A stretch of 64,000 nt of DNA from NCBI RefSeq assembly GCF_033242265.1, contig NZ_BTFW01000001.1, positions 2,407,001 through 2,471,000 of the forward strand, read 5' to 3'. Within the stretch, counting starts at the first letter, position 1. Every line of letters begins with the position of its first letter. The notes beneath the pieces were generated by a model. The model saw only the letters and a program-made list of their open reading frames with translations. It ran no database searches and was not told the DNA's origin. Positions 36,078 through 45,880 of this stretch are shown here, piece after piece. Made by a program: the position numbers and the translations under genes. The stretch comes from Novosphingobium sp. IK01 (GTDB taxonomy: Bacteria; Pseudomonadota; Alphaproteobacteria; Sphingomonadales; Sphingomonadaceae).

Positions 36078-38684
36078 TCAACTGTTGGCCTCGCGTTTCA
36101 GGTCGTAGAGCAGGTCGAGCGCGGCGCGCGGGGAGAGCGCGTCGATGTCGAGCGCGTTGAGCTTGTCGCGCAGCGCGTCGACTTTCTCCTCGGCGGCCTC
36201 GATGGCGGCGGCGAACAGCGGCAGGTCGCCAAGGCCGGCGGCCAGGCCCCCGGTGGCCGCGCGGCCCTTTTCCAGCTTGTCGAGCACGGCGCGCGCGCGC
36301 TTGACCACCGCATCGGGCACGCCCGCCAGCCGGGCGACGGCCAGGCCATAGGACTTGTCGGCAGGCCCCTGCGCCAGTTCGTGGAGCAGCACGAGATCGC
36401 CCTTCCACTCGCGCGCGCGGACATGGTGGAGCGAGAGCGCCGGGCAGGTTTCGGCCAGACGCTGCATCTCGTGGTAATGGGTGGCAAACAGGCAGCGGCA
36501 GCGGTTCACCTCGTGGACTGCCTCGGCCACGGCCCAGGCCAGCGCGAGGCCATCATAGGTCGAGGTGCCGCGCCCCACTTCGTCGAGGATCACGAAGCTG
36601 CGTTCGCCCGCCTGCTGGAGGATGGCGGCGGTCTCGACCATCTCGACCATGAAGGTCGAGCGCCCGCGCGCGAGGTTGTCGCTCGCGCCCACGCGGCTGA
36701 ACAGGCGGTCGACGAGGCCCACGCGCGCGCTCTGCGCGGGCACATAGGCCCCGGCTTGCGCCAGCAGCACGATCAGCGCGTTCTGGCGCAGGAAGGTCGA
36801 TTTGCCGCCCATGTTGGGCCCGCCCACCAGCCACAGCCGGTCGGTCGCGGCCAATGTGCAGTCGTTGGCGACAAAGCGTTCGCCCGCCTTGGCGAGCGCC
36901 GCCTCGACCACCGGATGGCGCCCGCCTGCAATGGCCAGCACCGGTTCCTCGACGACATGGGGCAGGCACCAGCCGCCCTCGATCGCGCGCTGGGCATGGC
37001 TGGCGGCCACATCGAGCCGGGCGAGCGCGGCGGCGCTGGCGGCGATACCCTCGCGCGCGGCGCTGGCCTGCGCGATCAGGTCTTCGAAATGGGCTTCCTC
37101 GGCGGCGAGGGCATGGCCGCCCGCCTCGGCGATGCGGCTGGCTTCCTCGTGGAGGGCGAGCGCGTTGAAGCGCACGGCCCCGGCCATGGTCTGGCGATGG
37201 GTAAAGCCCGAGTCGGGCTGCATCAGCCGGTCGGCATGGCGCGCGGGCACTTCGATGAAATAGCCCAGCACGCCGTTGTGGCGGATTTTCAGCGCGGCAA
37301 CGCCGGTTTCGTCGCGGTATTTCGCTTCGAGCGCGGCAATCGCGCGGCGCGAATTGCCCGAGGCCGCGCGCAAGGCGTCGAGATCGGCGTCATAGCCTTC
37401 GGCGATGAAGCCGCCCTGCCCGCGTTCGGTCGGCGGGGTGGCCACGAGCGCGCGGGTGAACAGGTCGACCAACGCCTGATGCCCGGTCAGACGGGGCAGC
37501 AGCGCGCGGGCAAGATCGGGGCGATCGTCGCGCGCGGCGAGCACATCGTGGAGCGCCTGCGCCTGGGCAAGGCCATCGCGCAATTGCCCGAGATCGCGCG
37601 GCGAACCCCGTCCGGCCACGACCCGGCCCAGCGCGCGGCCCAGATCGGGCACCGCGCGCAAGGCGGCGCGCAAATCGTCGCGCAGCAGCGAATCCTCGGC
37701 CAGCCATTGCACCAGCGCCAGCCGCGCGCCGATCATCCCCACATCGAGCAGCGGCGCCGACAGGTCTTGCGCCAGAAGACGCGCGCCCGCCCCGGTCACG
37801 CAGCGGTCGACCGCGTCGGTCAGGCTGCCCGCGCGGGTGCCGCTGGCTGAAACCAGCACTTCGAGGCTGGCCCGCGTCGCCTCGTCCATCGCCATGTGCG
37901 CGTGGCCCCCGCGCGCCACCGGGGGCAGCAGGAACGGCAGGCGCCCGCGCCCGACATGGTCGAGATAGGCGATCAGCCCGCCCGCCGCCGCCAGCATCGC
38001 GCGCGAAAAGGCGCCGAAGCCGTCGAGCGTGGCGACGCCATGGATGTCGCGCAGGCGCGTTTCGCCCGCCGCGCTGTCGAAGGTGCGGCCCTCGCGAGTG
38101 ACCGCCTCGGGCGGGGCCATGTCCCAGTCCTGCGGGCAGACCACTTCGCGCGGGGAAAGCCGGGCGAGCGCGGCGCCGAGCGTCTGCGCGGTGCATTCCT
38201 CCAGTTCCATCGTGCCGGTCGAAATGTCGCAGGCGGCCAGCCCCAGGCTTTCGCGCAAGGGGCAGATTGCCACCAGCACGTTGGATTCGCGCGGGTTGAG
38301 CAGGGCTTCCTCGGTGAGCGTGCCTGCCGTCACGAAGCGCACGATGTCGCGCGCGACGAGCGCCTTGGAGCCGCCGCGCTTTTTGGCTTCCTCGGGCGTT
38401 TCGACCTGTTCGGCAATCGCCACCCGGCACCCGGCGCGGATCAGGCGGGCCAGATAGCTTTCCGCCGAATGGACCGGCACCCCGCACATCGGGATCGGCG
38501 CGCCGCTATGCTCGCCCCGGCTGGTCAGCGCGATGTCGAGGATCTGCGCGGCCTGCCGGGCATCGTCGAAGAACAGTTCGAAGAAATCGCCCATGCGATA
38601 GAACAGCAGGCAATCGGGGGCCTGATCCTTGAGCGCGAGATATTGCGCCATCATCGGCGTGGGAGCAGCAGGAGTAGCAGACAT
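36078..38684 (-). CDS. mutS: DNA mismatch repair protein MutS
   Basis: MutS recognises mismatches. The 868-residue protein has the N-terminal mismatch-binding motif LLFYRMGDFFELFFDDA (Phe-x-Glu near residue 34), the ATPase Walker A GGPNMGGKSTFLRQNA (about 626), the signature STFMVEMVE, and DEVGRGTSTYDGLALAW. The ATG at 38684 gives the expected start; the frame is open upstream. MutL is not in the window. The divergent neighbour begins 152 bp away. Confidence 0.97.
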   Translation of the reverse strand: MSATPAAPTPMMAQYLALKDQAPDCLLFYRMGDFFELFFDDARQAAQILDIALTSRGEHSGAPIPMCGVPVHSAESYLARLIRAGCRVAIAEQVETPEEAKKRGGSKALVARDIVRFVTAGTLTEEALLNPRESNVLVAICPLRESLGLAACDISTGTMELEECTAQTLGAALARLSPREVVCPQDWDMAPPEAVTREGRTFDSAAGETRLRDIHGVATLDGFGAFSRAMLAAAGGLIAYLDHVGRGRLPFLLPPVARGGHAHMAMDEATRASLEVLVSASGTRAGSLTDAVDRCVTGAGARLLAQDLSAPLLDVGMIGARLALVQWLAEDSLLRDDLRAALRAVPDLGRALGRVVAGRGSPRDLGQLRDGLAQAQALHDVLAARDDRPDLARALLPRLTGHQALVDLFTRALVATPPTERGQGGFIAEGYDADLDALRAASGNSRRAIAALEAKYRDETGVAALKIRHNGVLGYFIEVPARHADRLMQPDSGFTHRQTMAGAVRFNALALHEEASRIAEAGGHALAAEEAHFEDLIAQASAAREGIAASAAALARLDVAASHAQRAIEGGWCLPHVVEEPVLAIAGGRHPVVEAALAKAGERFVANDCTLAATDRLWLVGGPNMGGKSTFLRQNALIVLLAQAGAYVPAQSARVGLVDRLFSRVGASDNLARGRSTFMVEMVETAAILQQAGERSFVILDEVGRGTSTYDGLALAWAVAEAVHEVNRCRCLFATHYHEMQRLAETCPALSLHHVRAREWKGDLVLLHELAQGPADKSYGLAVARLAGVPDAVVKRARAVLDKLEKGRAATGGLAAGLGDLPLFAAAIEAAEEKVDALRDKLNALDIDALSPRAALDLLYDLKREANS

Positions 38685-38836
38685 GGAGGCGGGGCTAGCC
38701 CATACGCCCCGGTTTCTCAAATCATCCGTCCCGGATATGAACAATCCGCCCGTGCAGTTTTGGCGCCGTTCCTGCCCGCTCCCTTTTGCGGGCCATTCGT
38801 GCTATGGGCGCGACCCAAGGCATCACGAAGAGGCTT

Positions 38837-40474
38837 ATGCAGGTTCCACAAGGCCGGTCCCGGTTCGGGCGGTTTCATCTCGATTGGCGCGCCGGGGGGC
38901 TGCCCTGGCTGTCGATTCCCGGTCTGATCCTCGGCACTTTGCTGATCTGCATGCCGTTCGTGCTGGTCGAAGTGCCCCCGCTGGTCGACGTGCCGGGCCA
39001 CATGGGTGCAGCCGCGATCGAGGCGGCCAGTCCGGCCAGCCCGCTGGGCAAGTACCTGGGCTGGAAATGGGTCTTCACGCTCAACATCGGCGGCGACGTG
39101 CTGATGAAGGTGCTGGGCGCGCAGTTCGGCATTCTGGCGGCGGGCTGGTGGAGCACGGTTCTGGCCACGGCGCTGTTTGCCGGGGGGGCGCTGGCCACGA
39201 TCCGCATGGCCAACCCGCGCGGCGGCCATGGCGCGCCCTGGGCGATGATGTTCGTGTTCAGCTTCCCGCTGCTCACCGGCTTCCTCAACTATATTCTGGG
39301 TACCGGGCTTTCGCTCACGATGTTCGCGGCGGCGATCTGGCTTGAGGATCGCCCGCGCCTGCGCGCTGCCGTGCTTGTCGTGGCCCAGCCGCTGGCGATG
39401 CTGTGCCATGCCATTGGCGGGCTTTTGCTGGCCATTCTGATCGCCTCCAACGCCTTGGGCCGCGAGATGGACCGCCTGCCTGCGGGCTGGTGGCGGCGCA
39501 GCCAGTGGCGCACGGTTCTCTCCACGCACGACTGGAAGGCGGCCTTGCGGCGCCTCGTCGTGCTGTGCTGGCCGCTTCTGGCCACGGTGGTCACGATCAT
39601 TTTGTGGAAGCTGCTGTCGCCTGCCCCGGTGCGCAGCCTCAACACCTGGCGCTGGGACCAGAAGGGCGAGTTCCTGTGGCTTACCTTGCGCGACCAGTCG
39701 TTCTGGCTCGACGCGGTGACGACGGTTGCCACTTTTGCGCTGCTGCTGGTCGGGCCGTTTCTGGGCGGGCGCTGGAACTGGCAGCGGGGCCTGCCCGGCC
39801 TTGCCGTCGCGGTGCTCTATGTGATCATTCCCAGCGACATCAACGGCAGCGCCTTTGTCGACGTGCGCCTGCTGCCCCCGGCCATGATGCTGCTGCTCGG
39901 CCTTCAGGACTGGAGCGGCGCGCCTGCCCGGCGTGCGAAAGCCATTGCGCTGGCGGGGCTGGCCCTGCTGGGCCTGCGCACGGTCGTCACCGCCGCCAGC
40001 TTTGCCGACTATGCCGACGATTTCCGCCAGCAGTTGTCGGCGCTCGAACATATCCAGCCGGGCAGCCGCGTGCTCACTTTTGTCGAGCATTCATGCATCG
40101 AGGAATCCTGGCGCAACACCCGGCGCGACCATCTCGCCAGCCTTGCGAGCGTCTATCGTCAGGCCTGGGTGAACGACAACTGGGCGATTCCGGGCCTGCA
40201 CATGGTGGTCCCCCGGTTCCGCCCGGCGCGCAATTTCGTTGCCGATCCTTCCGAATTCGTGTGGTCGCGCGGGTGTCAGGGCGGGCGGCTGCGTTCGGTC
40301 GATTCGGCGCTGCGGTACGCCCCCATCGAGCGGGTGGACTATGTCTGGCTGATCGACACCGGGCTGCCGCGCAACCCCGATCCGCGCCTGCGCCTCGTCT
40401 GGCAGGAAGGGCGCAGCCTGCTCTTCGCCGTGCGTCCGCTCGGCTTCCCGACATGGCGCCCGCGCGATAACTGA
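38837..40474 (+). CDS. Large multi-pass membrane protein
   Basis: A 545-residue protein with about 10 membrane helices, a periplasmic-looking DVPGHMGAA segment after the first helix and a C-terminal soluble part (about 395-545) with Cys residues (VEHSCIEESWR, WSRGCQGGRL). The layout resembles GT-C glycosyltransferases, but no conserved catalytic motif is certain. I chose the ATG at 38837 because AAGAGG lies 4 bp upstream; in-frame starts at 38804 and 38786 are possible. It is followed by a bidirectional terminator. Confidence 0.75.
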   Translation: MQVPQGRSRFGRFHLDWRAGGLPWLSIPGLILGTLLICMPFVLVEVPPLVDVPGHMGAAAIEAASPASPLGKYLGWKWVFTLNIGGDVLMKVLGAQFGILAAGWWSTVLATALFAGGALATIRMANPRGGHGAPWAMMFVFSFPLLTGFLNYILGTGLSLTMFAAAIWLEDRPRLRAAVLVVAQPLAMLCHAIGGLLLAILIASNALGREMDRLPAGWWRRSQWRTVLSTHDWKAALRRLVVLCWPLLATVVTIILWKLLSPAPVRSLNTWRWDQKGEFLWLTLRDQSFWLDAVTTVATFALLLVGPFLGGRWNWQRGLPGLAVAVLYVIIPSDINGSAFVDVRLLPPAMMLLLGLQDWSGAPARRAKAIALAGLALLGLRTVVTAASFADYADDFRQQLSALEHIQPGSRVLTFVEHSCIEESWRNTRRDHLASLASVYRQAWVNDNWAIPGLHMVVPRFRPARNFVADPSEFVWSRGCQGGRLRSVDSALRYAPIERVDYVWLIDTGLPRNPDPRLRLVWQEGRSLLFAVRPLGFPTWRPRDN

Positions 40475-40508
40475 TCGCGCGGCGAGGACTCATAAAAAAG
40501 GGCTCATG

Positions 40509-40546
40509 AAAAAGGGCGCCGTGGCTTTGGCCACCGGCGCCCTTTC
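40509..40546. terminator. Bidirectional terminator between membrane protein and thiSG
   Basis: AAAGGGCGCCG...CGGCGCCCTTT with GTGGC / GGCCAC in the upper stem forms a GC-rich hairpin with A residues before and T residues after. It lies between the convergent genes ending at 40474 and 40570. Confidence 0.8.
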
Positions 40547-40569
40547 CGTATGGGATGAACCCTCTGGAA

Positions 40570-41595
40570 TCAGATGAGCCCGGCCAGCGGGCTGGAGGGA
40601 TCGGCATAACGCCGCGTGGCCATGCGCCCGGCCAGATAGGCGTCGCGCCCGGCCTCGACGGCGGCCTTCATCGCGCGGGCCATGCGGATCGGGTCTTTCG
40701 CTTCGGCAATGGCGGTGTTCATCAGCACGCCGTCGCAGCCCAGTTCCATCGCCACGGCGGCATCGCTCGCCGTGCCCACGCCCGCATCGACCAGCACCGG
40801 CACTTTGGCGCCTTCGACGATCATGCGGATCATCACCTTGTTCTGGATGCCAAGGCCCGAGCCGATCGGTGCGCCCAGCGGCATGATCGCGACGGCACCG
40901 GCTTCTTCGAGCTGGCGCGCGGCAATCGGGTCGTCGGCGCAATAGACCATCGGCAGGAAGCCTTCCCTGGCCAAAGTCTCGGTCGCGCGCAGGGTCTCGC
41001 GCATGTCGGGGTAGAGCGTGCGCGCCTCGCCCAGGACTTCCAGCTTGACCAGATCCCAGCCGCCCGCCTCACGCGCGAGGCGCAGCGTGCGGATGGCGTC
41101 TTCGGCGGTGAAGCACCCGGCGGTGTTGGGCAGGTAGGTGACCTTTTTGGGGTCGATATAGTCGGTCAGCATCGGCGCCTTGGGGTCCGAGACATTGACC
41201 CGGCGCACCGCCACGGTGACGATTTCCGCGCCCGAAGCGGCCAGCGCGGCGGCGTTCTGGGCAAAATCCTTGTACTTGCCGGTGCCCACGATCAGGCGCG
41301 AGCGGAACGTGCGGCCTGCCACCGTCCATGTGTCGCCGGAAGCCGTGTCATCGCTGGCCGGGGCATCGTCCTGCCCGCCGCCCACGAAATGGACGATTTC
41401 GAGCACGTCGCCCTCGCCCAGCGCCACGTCGGCAAGGGTCGAACGGGGCACGATGGCGCCATTGCGTTCGACCGCCACTTTGGCGGGATCGAGGTCGAGA
41501 CTGCGCACGAGATCGGCGATCGAGCCGGGCGCGGCGCGGCGCGGTTCGCCGTTCAGGGTGATCGAAAGGGCGGACGGTGCGGGGTTCGTGGCCAT
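40570..41595 (-). CDS. thiG: ThiS-ThiG fusion: sulfur carrier plus thiazole synthase
   Basis: A 341-residue fusion. Residues 1-74 are a ThiS ubiquitin-like sulfur carrier ending VGGG (72-74). A 13-residue linker ([13 protein letters not shown]) leads to a ThiG domain from about residue 88, with the Schiff-base Lys in [12 protein letters not shown] (about 185) and [16 protein letters not shown] near the end. ThiS normally needs a free C-terminal Gly-Gly, so the fused form must be cleaved, act differently, or be served by another ThiS. The ATG at 41595 is used; a start further upstream would add an unrelated prefix. Confidence 0.93.
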   Translation of the reverse strand: MATNPAPSALSITLNGEPRRAAPGSIADLVRSLDLDPAKVAVERNGAIVPRSTLADVALGEGDVLEIVHFVGGGQDDAPASDDTASGDTWTVAGRTFRSRLIVGTGKYKDFAQNAAALAASGAEIVTVAVRRVNVSDPKAPMLTDYIDPKKVTYLPNTAGCFTAEDAIRTLRLAREAGGWDLVKLEVLGEARTLYPDMRETLRATETLAREGFLPMVYCADDPIAARQLEEAGAVAIMPLGAPIGSGLGIQNKVMIRMIVEGAKVPVLVDAGVGTASDAAVAMELGCDGVLMNTAIAEAKDPIRMARAMKAAVEAGRDAYLAGRMATRRYADPSSPLAGLI

Positions 41596-41635
41596 GGCTG
41601 GTGCTTTAACGCAGGGAAAAACAGGCGCAAGCCGT

Positions 41636-42037
41636 TCAACAATCGCAGGTCGTCGAACAGGACCCCCGGCGCATGTTGACGATATGGGCGCAGGCCACCA
41701 GCAGCACGCCCGCAATGGTCAGCACGGATTCGGCGCTCCCGTGGCCGACCAGAACCGCCGCCGTCATCAGCGCCAGCCCGGACAGGCCCAGCACCAGTGG
41801 CAACCGGTGTCCATGGCGCAGCGCGCCCATGCCGATCGTGGCCGCCCCGATCACGATGGCGAGGATCAGGCCGATGTGATGGATTTCCGGGTTGAGCAGC
41901 ACGCCCCCGCCCAGCCCCAGCACGCCCACGAGGAACAGCCCGGCAAGGCAGTGGATCATGCACAGCCCGGAGAGGATCACCCCGAAGCGATCGAGTCGGC
42001 TGCGCAAGGCGAGGAGGGCCTGGTTCATGGGGTCCAT
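41636..42037 (-). CDS. MerC domain-containing membrane protein
   Basis: A 133-residue protein with four membrane helices. It begins [20 protein letters not shown], the MerC motif with a Cys pair in the first helix, and ends in a Cys-rich tail [11 protein letters not shown]. MerC proteins move metal ions, first described for mercury. No mer operon is here, so zinc or another metal is possible. The start at 42037 places an AT-rich imperfect palindrome immediately upstream. Its stop is 40 bp from the thiSG start. Confidence 0.85.
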   Translation of the reverse strand: MDPMNQALLALRSRLDRFGVILSGLCMIHCLAGLFLVGVLGLGGGVLLNPEIHHIGLILAIVIGAATIGMGALRHGHRLPLVLGLSGLALMTAAVLVGHGSAESVLTIAGVLLVACAHIVNMRRGSCSTTCDC

Positions 42038-42040
42038 ATA

Positions 42041-42055
42041 TGTAACGTTGTATCA
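42041..42055. promoter_or_regulatory. Candidate metal-regulator operator between merC and ctaA
   Basis: TGTAACGTTGTATCA is an imperfect palindrome immediately upstream of the merC start. It loosely resembles binding sites of Fur-family regulators such as Zur (AT-rich inverted GTTA/TAAC halves), but the match is only partial. Confidence 0.3.
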
Positions 42056-42165
42056 TCATTCAAGGCGCTGGATGCGCGATCCATCTGTTCCCTGTATTTC
42101 GGTTCCTTGGGCCGGTTCCAAATGTCCACTTGTCAGGCGCGGTGGCTGGCCGCACATGCCGGTTC

Positions 42166-43230
42166 ATGACTTCTGCTTCCCCTTCTCCCTCGTCACTTTC
42201 CCCCCTGTCACTCGCGCGCTGGCTTCTGGTCGTGGCGATCATGATCGTGGGCATCGTGGTCGTCGGCGGGATCACGCGATTGACCGAGTCGGGTGTCTCG
42301 ATCACCGAATGGAACGTCGTGTCGGGCACCCTCCCCCCGCTGACCCAGGCGCAATGGCAGGCCGAATTCGACGCCTATCGCCAGACCCCGCAATATATCC
42401 TCGTCAACGGCCCGGCGGGGATGACGCTGGCCACCTACAAGTCGATCTTCTTCTGGGAATGGGTCCACCGCCTGCTCGCGCGCACCATCGGCATGGTCTT
42501 TGCGGTGCCGCTGGCGTGGTTCTGGCTGCGCGGGCGCATTCCGGCGGGCTACAAGCCGCGTCTTCTGGCGCTGCTGGCGCTGGGCGGGCTTCAGGGCGCG
42601 GTGGGCTGGTGGATGGTCAAGTCGGGGATCGTCCACGACGTGAAAGTCAGCCACTACCGGCTCGCGACCCATCTGGCGGTAGCCCTGTTCACGTTGGGCG
42701 GGATCGTGTGGACGATGCTCGACCTGCGGGCGCTGGCGCGGGGCGAGGCGCGGTCCCGGCTGACCGGGCTGGGCACGCTGGCCCTCGCGATGCTGGCCTT
42801 GCAGCTGGTCTATGGCGCGCTGCTGGCGGGCCTGCGCGCGGGCGTGGTGGCCGGGGCGGGCTGGTTCTCTTGGGATGCCTGGCCGCTGATGCAGGGCAAT
42901 ATCTGGCCCGATGGCGTGGACTGGGCGGCAGGCGCGTTCCATGCGCTGACCAGCGATCCCTATCTCGTCCATTTCTTCCACCGCACATGGGCCTGGGCGG
43001 TCGTGGCGGTGCTGGTGGTCGTCGCGCGGGTGCTGCGGCGGAGCGGCCAGCGGCGGGTTTCGGTGGCGCTGCATTGCGCGTTCGGCATGCAGGTCGTGCT
43101 GGGCATCGCGACGGTGTGGAGCGGGGTGGCGATCGGACTGGCGGTGCTTCACCAGCTGTGCGGCGCCGTGCTGCTGGCCTGCACGGTGTGGGCGGCCCAT
43201 GCGCTGGGACGCCCTGCCCGGCGCGGATAA
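42166..43230 (+). CDS. ctaA: Haem A synthase (CtaA/Cox15)
   Basis: CtaA oxidises haem O to haem A for cytochrome oxidase. The 354-residue protein has eight membrane helices and the conserved haem-ligand His residues: FWEWVHRLLAR, HYRLATHLAVAL, VHFFHRTWAWA and VLHQLCGA. It begins VVGGITRLTESGVSITEW, the family N-terminal signature. The ATG at 42166 is chosen. Related haem genes hemE and hemJ are at the other end of the window; ctaB is not present. Confidence 0.95.
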   Translation: MTSASPSPSSLSPLSLARWLLVVAIMIVGIVVVGGITRLTESGVSITEWNVVSGTLPPLTQAQWQAEFDAYRQTPQYILVNGPAGMTLATYKSIFFWEWVHRLLARTIGMVFAVPLAWFWLRGRIPAGYKPRLLALLALGGLQGAVGWWMVKSGIVHDVKVSHYRLATHLAVALFTLGGIVWTMLDLRALARGEARSRLTGLGTLALAMLALQLVYGALLAGLRAGVVAGAGWFSWDAWPLMQGNIWPDGVDWAAGAFHALTSDPYLVHFFHRTWAWAVVAVLVVVARVLRRSGQRRVSVALHCAFGMQVVLGIATVWSGVAIGLAVLHQLCGAVLLACTVWAAHALGRPARRG

Positions 43231-43409
43231 AACGCGCCGGCAAGACGGGGCAAAATTGCGAAGGTATTATTTTACCTCCACGCAAAACCCCCGGTTTGCT
43301 TGACTCTCCGGGCCATTTGCAACAAAGGCGCACTCCTTCACCCCGTGTGTGTCAGGATTCTTCTGGTGCGTGACGTGGGTACCCCATTATCCAGGGAACC
43401 GAACCAGCC

Positions 43410-43889
43410 ATGAAGGCTCTCAGCAAGGTCACCCGGTCGATCAAGCCGGCCGAGGTGGAAAAGAAGTGGCATCTGATCGATGCCGAAGGCCTGGTGGTCG
43501 GCCGTCTGGCCGTCATCATCGCCAACCATCTGCGCGGCAAGCACAAGCCCAGCTACACGCCCCACGTCGATTGCGGCGATCACGTTGTCGTGATCAACGC
43601 CGACAAGGTCCGCCTGACCGGCAACAAGCTCAAGGCCAAGACCTATTACAAGCACACCGGCTATGCCGGCGGCATCAAGGAAGTCACCGCGGACAAGGTC
43701 CTGGGTGGTCGTTTCCCCGAGCGCGTGCTTGAAAAGGCTGTCGAGCGCATGATCCCGCGCGGTCCGCTCGGTCGTGACCAGATGCGTGCCCTGCACCTCT
43801 ATGCCGGCACCGAACACCCGCACGGTGGCACCCAGCCGGTGGCGCTCGACGTCGCCTCGATGAACCGCAAGAACAAGGTGGGCGCATAA
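43410..43889 (+). CDS. rplM: Ribosomal protein L13
   Basis: The 159-residue protein shows the L13 signatures [40 protein letters not shown] and [20 protein letters not shown]. It starts at ATG 43410 and is 2 bp from rpsI, as in nearly all bacteria. A -35-like TTGACT at 43298 lies 110 bp upstream, a possible promoter. Confidence 0.98.
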   Translation: MKALSKVTRSIKPAEVEKKWHLIDAEGLVVGRLAVIIANHLRGKHKPSYTPHVDCGDHVVVINADKVRLTGNKLKAKTYYKHTGYAGGIKEVTADKVLGGRFPERVLEKAVERMIPRGPLGRDQMRALHLYAGTEHPHGGTQPVALDVASMNRKNKVGA

Positions 43890-43891
43890 TC

Positions 43892-44437
43892 ATGGCCGAC
43901 AACGACACCGTCTCGAGCCTGGCCGACCTCAAGAACCTGACGTCTGCCGCTCCCGCCGCCGCCGCTGAACCCGCCGCCGAAGGCGACGTGGAAGCGCCGG
44001 TCGTGCCCGCCGCCCCCACCGCTCCCCTGCGCGACCGCGAAGTCGACGCGTTCGGCCGTTCGTATGCGACCGGCCGCCGCAAGGACGCCGTGGCCCGCGT
44101 GTGGCTCAAGCCCGGCAGCGGCAAGATCGTGGTCAATGGCCGCGATCAGGAAGTCTACTTCGCCCGTCCGACCCTGCGTCTGGTGATCAACCAGCCGTTC
44201 CAGGTTGCCGGTCGCGAAGGCCAGTACGACATCATCGCCACCGTCAAGGGCGGCGGTCTGTCGGGCCAGGCTGGCGCCGTGAAGCACGGCATCGCCCAGG
44301 CTCTCTCGAAGTTCGAACCCGCCCTGCGTGGCGCGGTGAAGGCCGCCGGCTTCCTCACCCGCGACAGCCGCGTGGTGGAACGCAAGAAGTACGGTCGCGC
44401 CAAGGCTCGCCGCAGCTTCCAGTTCTCGAAGCGCTGA
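43892..44437 (+). CDS. rpsI: Ribosomal protein S9 with N-terminal extension
   Basis: The C-terminal 128 residues are a normal S9: [24 protein letters not shown] and the end [17 protein letters not shown], where the C-terminal SKR reaches the P-site tRNA. The N-terminal 50 residues are an Ala/Pro/Glu-rich extension. Such extensions are common in sphingomonads. The gene is followed by a strong terminator. Confidence 0.97.
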   Translation: MADNDTVSSLADLKNLTSAAPAAAAEPAAEGDVEAPVVPAAPTAPLRDREVDAFGRSYATGRRKDAVARVWLKPGSGKIVVNGRDQEVYFARPTLRLVINQPFQVAGREGQYDIIATVKGGGLSGQAGAVKHGIAQALSKFEPALRGAVKAAGFLTRDSRVVERKKYGRAKARRSFQFSKR

Positions 44438-44476
44438 TCGCGCTTCGGACGGAGCTTTCCGTTCGGAACAGAAAAA

Positions 44477-44504
44477 GGGCCACGCGCAAGCGTGGCCCTT
44501 TTTT
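44477..44504 (+). terminator. Intrinsic terminator after rpsI
   Basis: A perfect GGGCCACGC / GCGTGGCCC stem (9 bp) with a GCAA tetraloop, followed by six T residues, 39 bp after the rpsI stop. An A-run on the left side makes it usable on the minus strand too, for the convergent MFS gene. Confidence 0.92.
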
Positions 44505-44536
44505 CGTGCCCAGCCTTGTTTCATGCTTGGGCCTTT

Positions 44537-45760
44537 TCATGTCCGACGATGCCGCGCCGCCTGCATCAGCATGACAACCATCACCGCCCCGGCCAGCGCG
44601 GACACGGCCCCCAGCAGGAACGGCGCCTGATAGCCCGATGTTCCCACCAGATAGCCCGCCGCCGGGCCGGTCGCGCACAGGGCAACATCGGTGAACAGCG
44701 AATAGGCCCCGATGGCCGAGCCGCGATTCTGCGGCGGAACCAGATCGACCACGATCATCCCCAGCGCCGGGAAGATCAGAGCGAAGCCAAAGCCCGTCGC
44801 CCCCGCACCCAGCGCGGCGATGGATGCGACCGGCGCCTGCCAGACCAGCAGCAGGCCGACGATTTCGATGGCAAGGAAGATCAGGGCCACGCGCAGGCCG
44901 CCCAGACGCTCGATCTGGCGCACGAACAGCAGGCGCGAGGCCACGAACGAAAGCCCGAAGGCCGACAGCGCCAGCGGCGCCCCGGCCCAGCCGCGCGCGC
45001 TGTAGTCGAGCGCGATGAAGGCCGAGATCGCCCCGAAGCCGATGGCCCCCAGCGCCAGCGCGATCCCGTAAGGCGTGACCCGGCGCAGCACATGGTGGAA
45101 CGGCATGCGCTGGCTGGCGATGCTGCGCGTGGTCGGCTGCGGCCAGGCAAAGGCAAACCCGGCAATGCCGGTAAGCGCGAGGGCCAGGCCAATGGCCCCG
45201 ATGCCCCCGATGCCGAACAGCCATGCCCCCAGCGGCGCCCCGGCGGCGATGGCGCCATAGGTCGCCATGCCGTTCCACGAGATCACCCGCGCAGTCAGCG
45301 CCGGTTGCGTCCGCGCGATGCCCCAGGCAATCGCGCCGGTGCCGATCATGCTTTCGCCAAAGCCGAGCGCGATGCGGCTGAGAAACAGCGGGACGAGCGC
45401 GAGGGACGGGCTGGCCGAGGCCAGATGCGCGGCCCCCAGCGCGGCAATCCCGCTGGCCAGGCAGCAGGCAAAGCCGACGAGGATCGACAGGCGCGGGCCC
45501 GCAGTATCGGCCATTGGCCCGACGAGGCCCCGGCTGATGATCGTGGCGACATACTGGATCGAGATGGCCAGACCGGCCAGAACGGTGCTGAAGCCGAGGT
45601 CGCGGTGAACCCAGTCGGGCAGGACCGCCAGCGGCAGGCCGACACCCAGATAAGCCAGCGCCGTGCAGGTGACGCTGAGCAGGATTTCGCGGTTGGGATT
45701 GGGTGTCGCAGTTTGGGAGACGGCATGAGGGGCCGCCGGCGCGGAGGAGGCGTGGGACAT
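44537..45760 (-). CDS. Major facilitator superfamily transporter
   Basis: A 407-residue transporter with 12 membrane helices. The first-loop MFS motif is seen in SRGLVGPMADTAGPRLSIL (residues about 76-94). It resembles the YhhS/YfcJ group of arabinose-type efflux permeases, whose substrates are mostly unknown. A short polar N-terminus (about 25 residues) precedes helix 1. It is convergent with rpsI. Confidence 0.88.
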   Translation of the reverse strand: MSHASSAPAAPHAVSQTATPNPNREILLSVTCTALAYLGVGLPLAVLPDWVHRDLGFSTVLAGLAISIQYVATIISRGLVGPMADTAGPRLSILVGFACCLASGIAALGAAHLASASPSLALVPLFLSRIALGFGESMIGTGAIAWGIARTQPALTARVISWNGMATYGAIAAGAPLGAWLFGIGGIGAIGLALALTGIAGFAFAWPQPTTRSIASQRMPFHHVLRRVTPYGIALALGAIGFGAISAFIALDYSARGWAGAPLALSAFGLSFVASRLLFVRQIERLGGLRVALIFLAIEIVGLLLVWQAPVASIAALGAGATGFGFALIFPALGMIVVDLVPPQNRGSAIGAYSLFTDVALCATGPAAGYLVGTSGYQAPFLLGAVSALAGAVMVVMLMQAARHRRT

Positions 45761-45880
45761 GCCCGCCTCCTAGGCCGGTCGATTTTGTCCGGCAAATGCC
45801 CTGCCGTGCAAAGTCCGGCGTACCAGTTGCATGAAATCGAATGCGCGGTGCGCAAACGGGGGCTGATTTTGAAAGGCAAG

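Noticed and set aside
36072..37850. 592-residue plus-strand ORF opposite mutS
   Set aside because: Antisense shadow of mutS with the same composition artefact.
41596..41635. TPP riboswitch upstream of thiSG
   Set aside because: The gap to merC is only 40 bp and shows no conserved thi-box helices.
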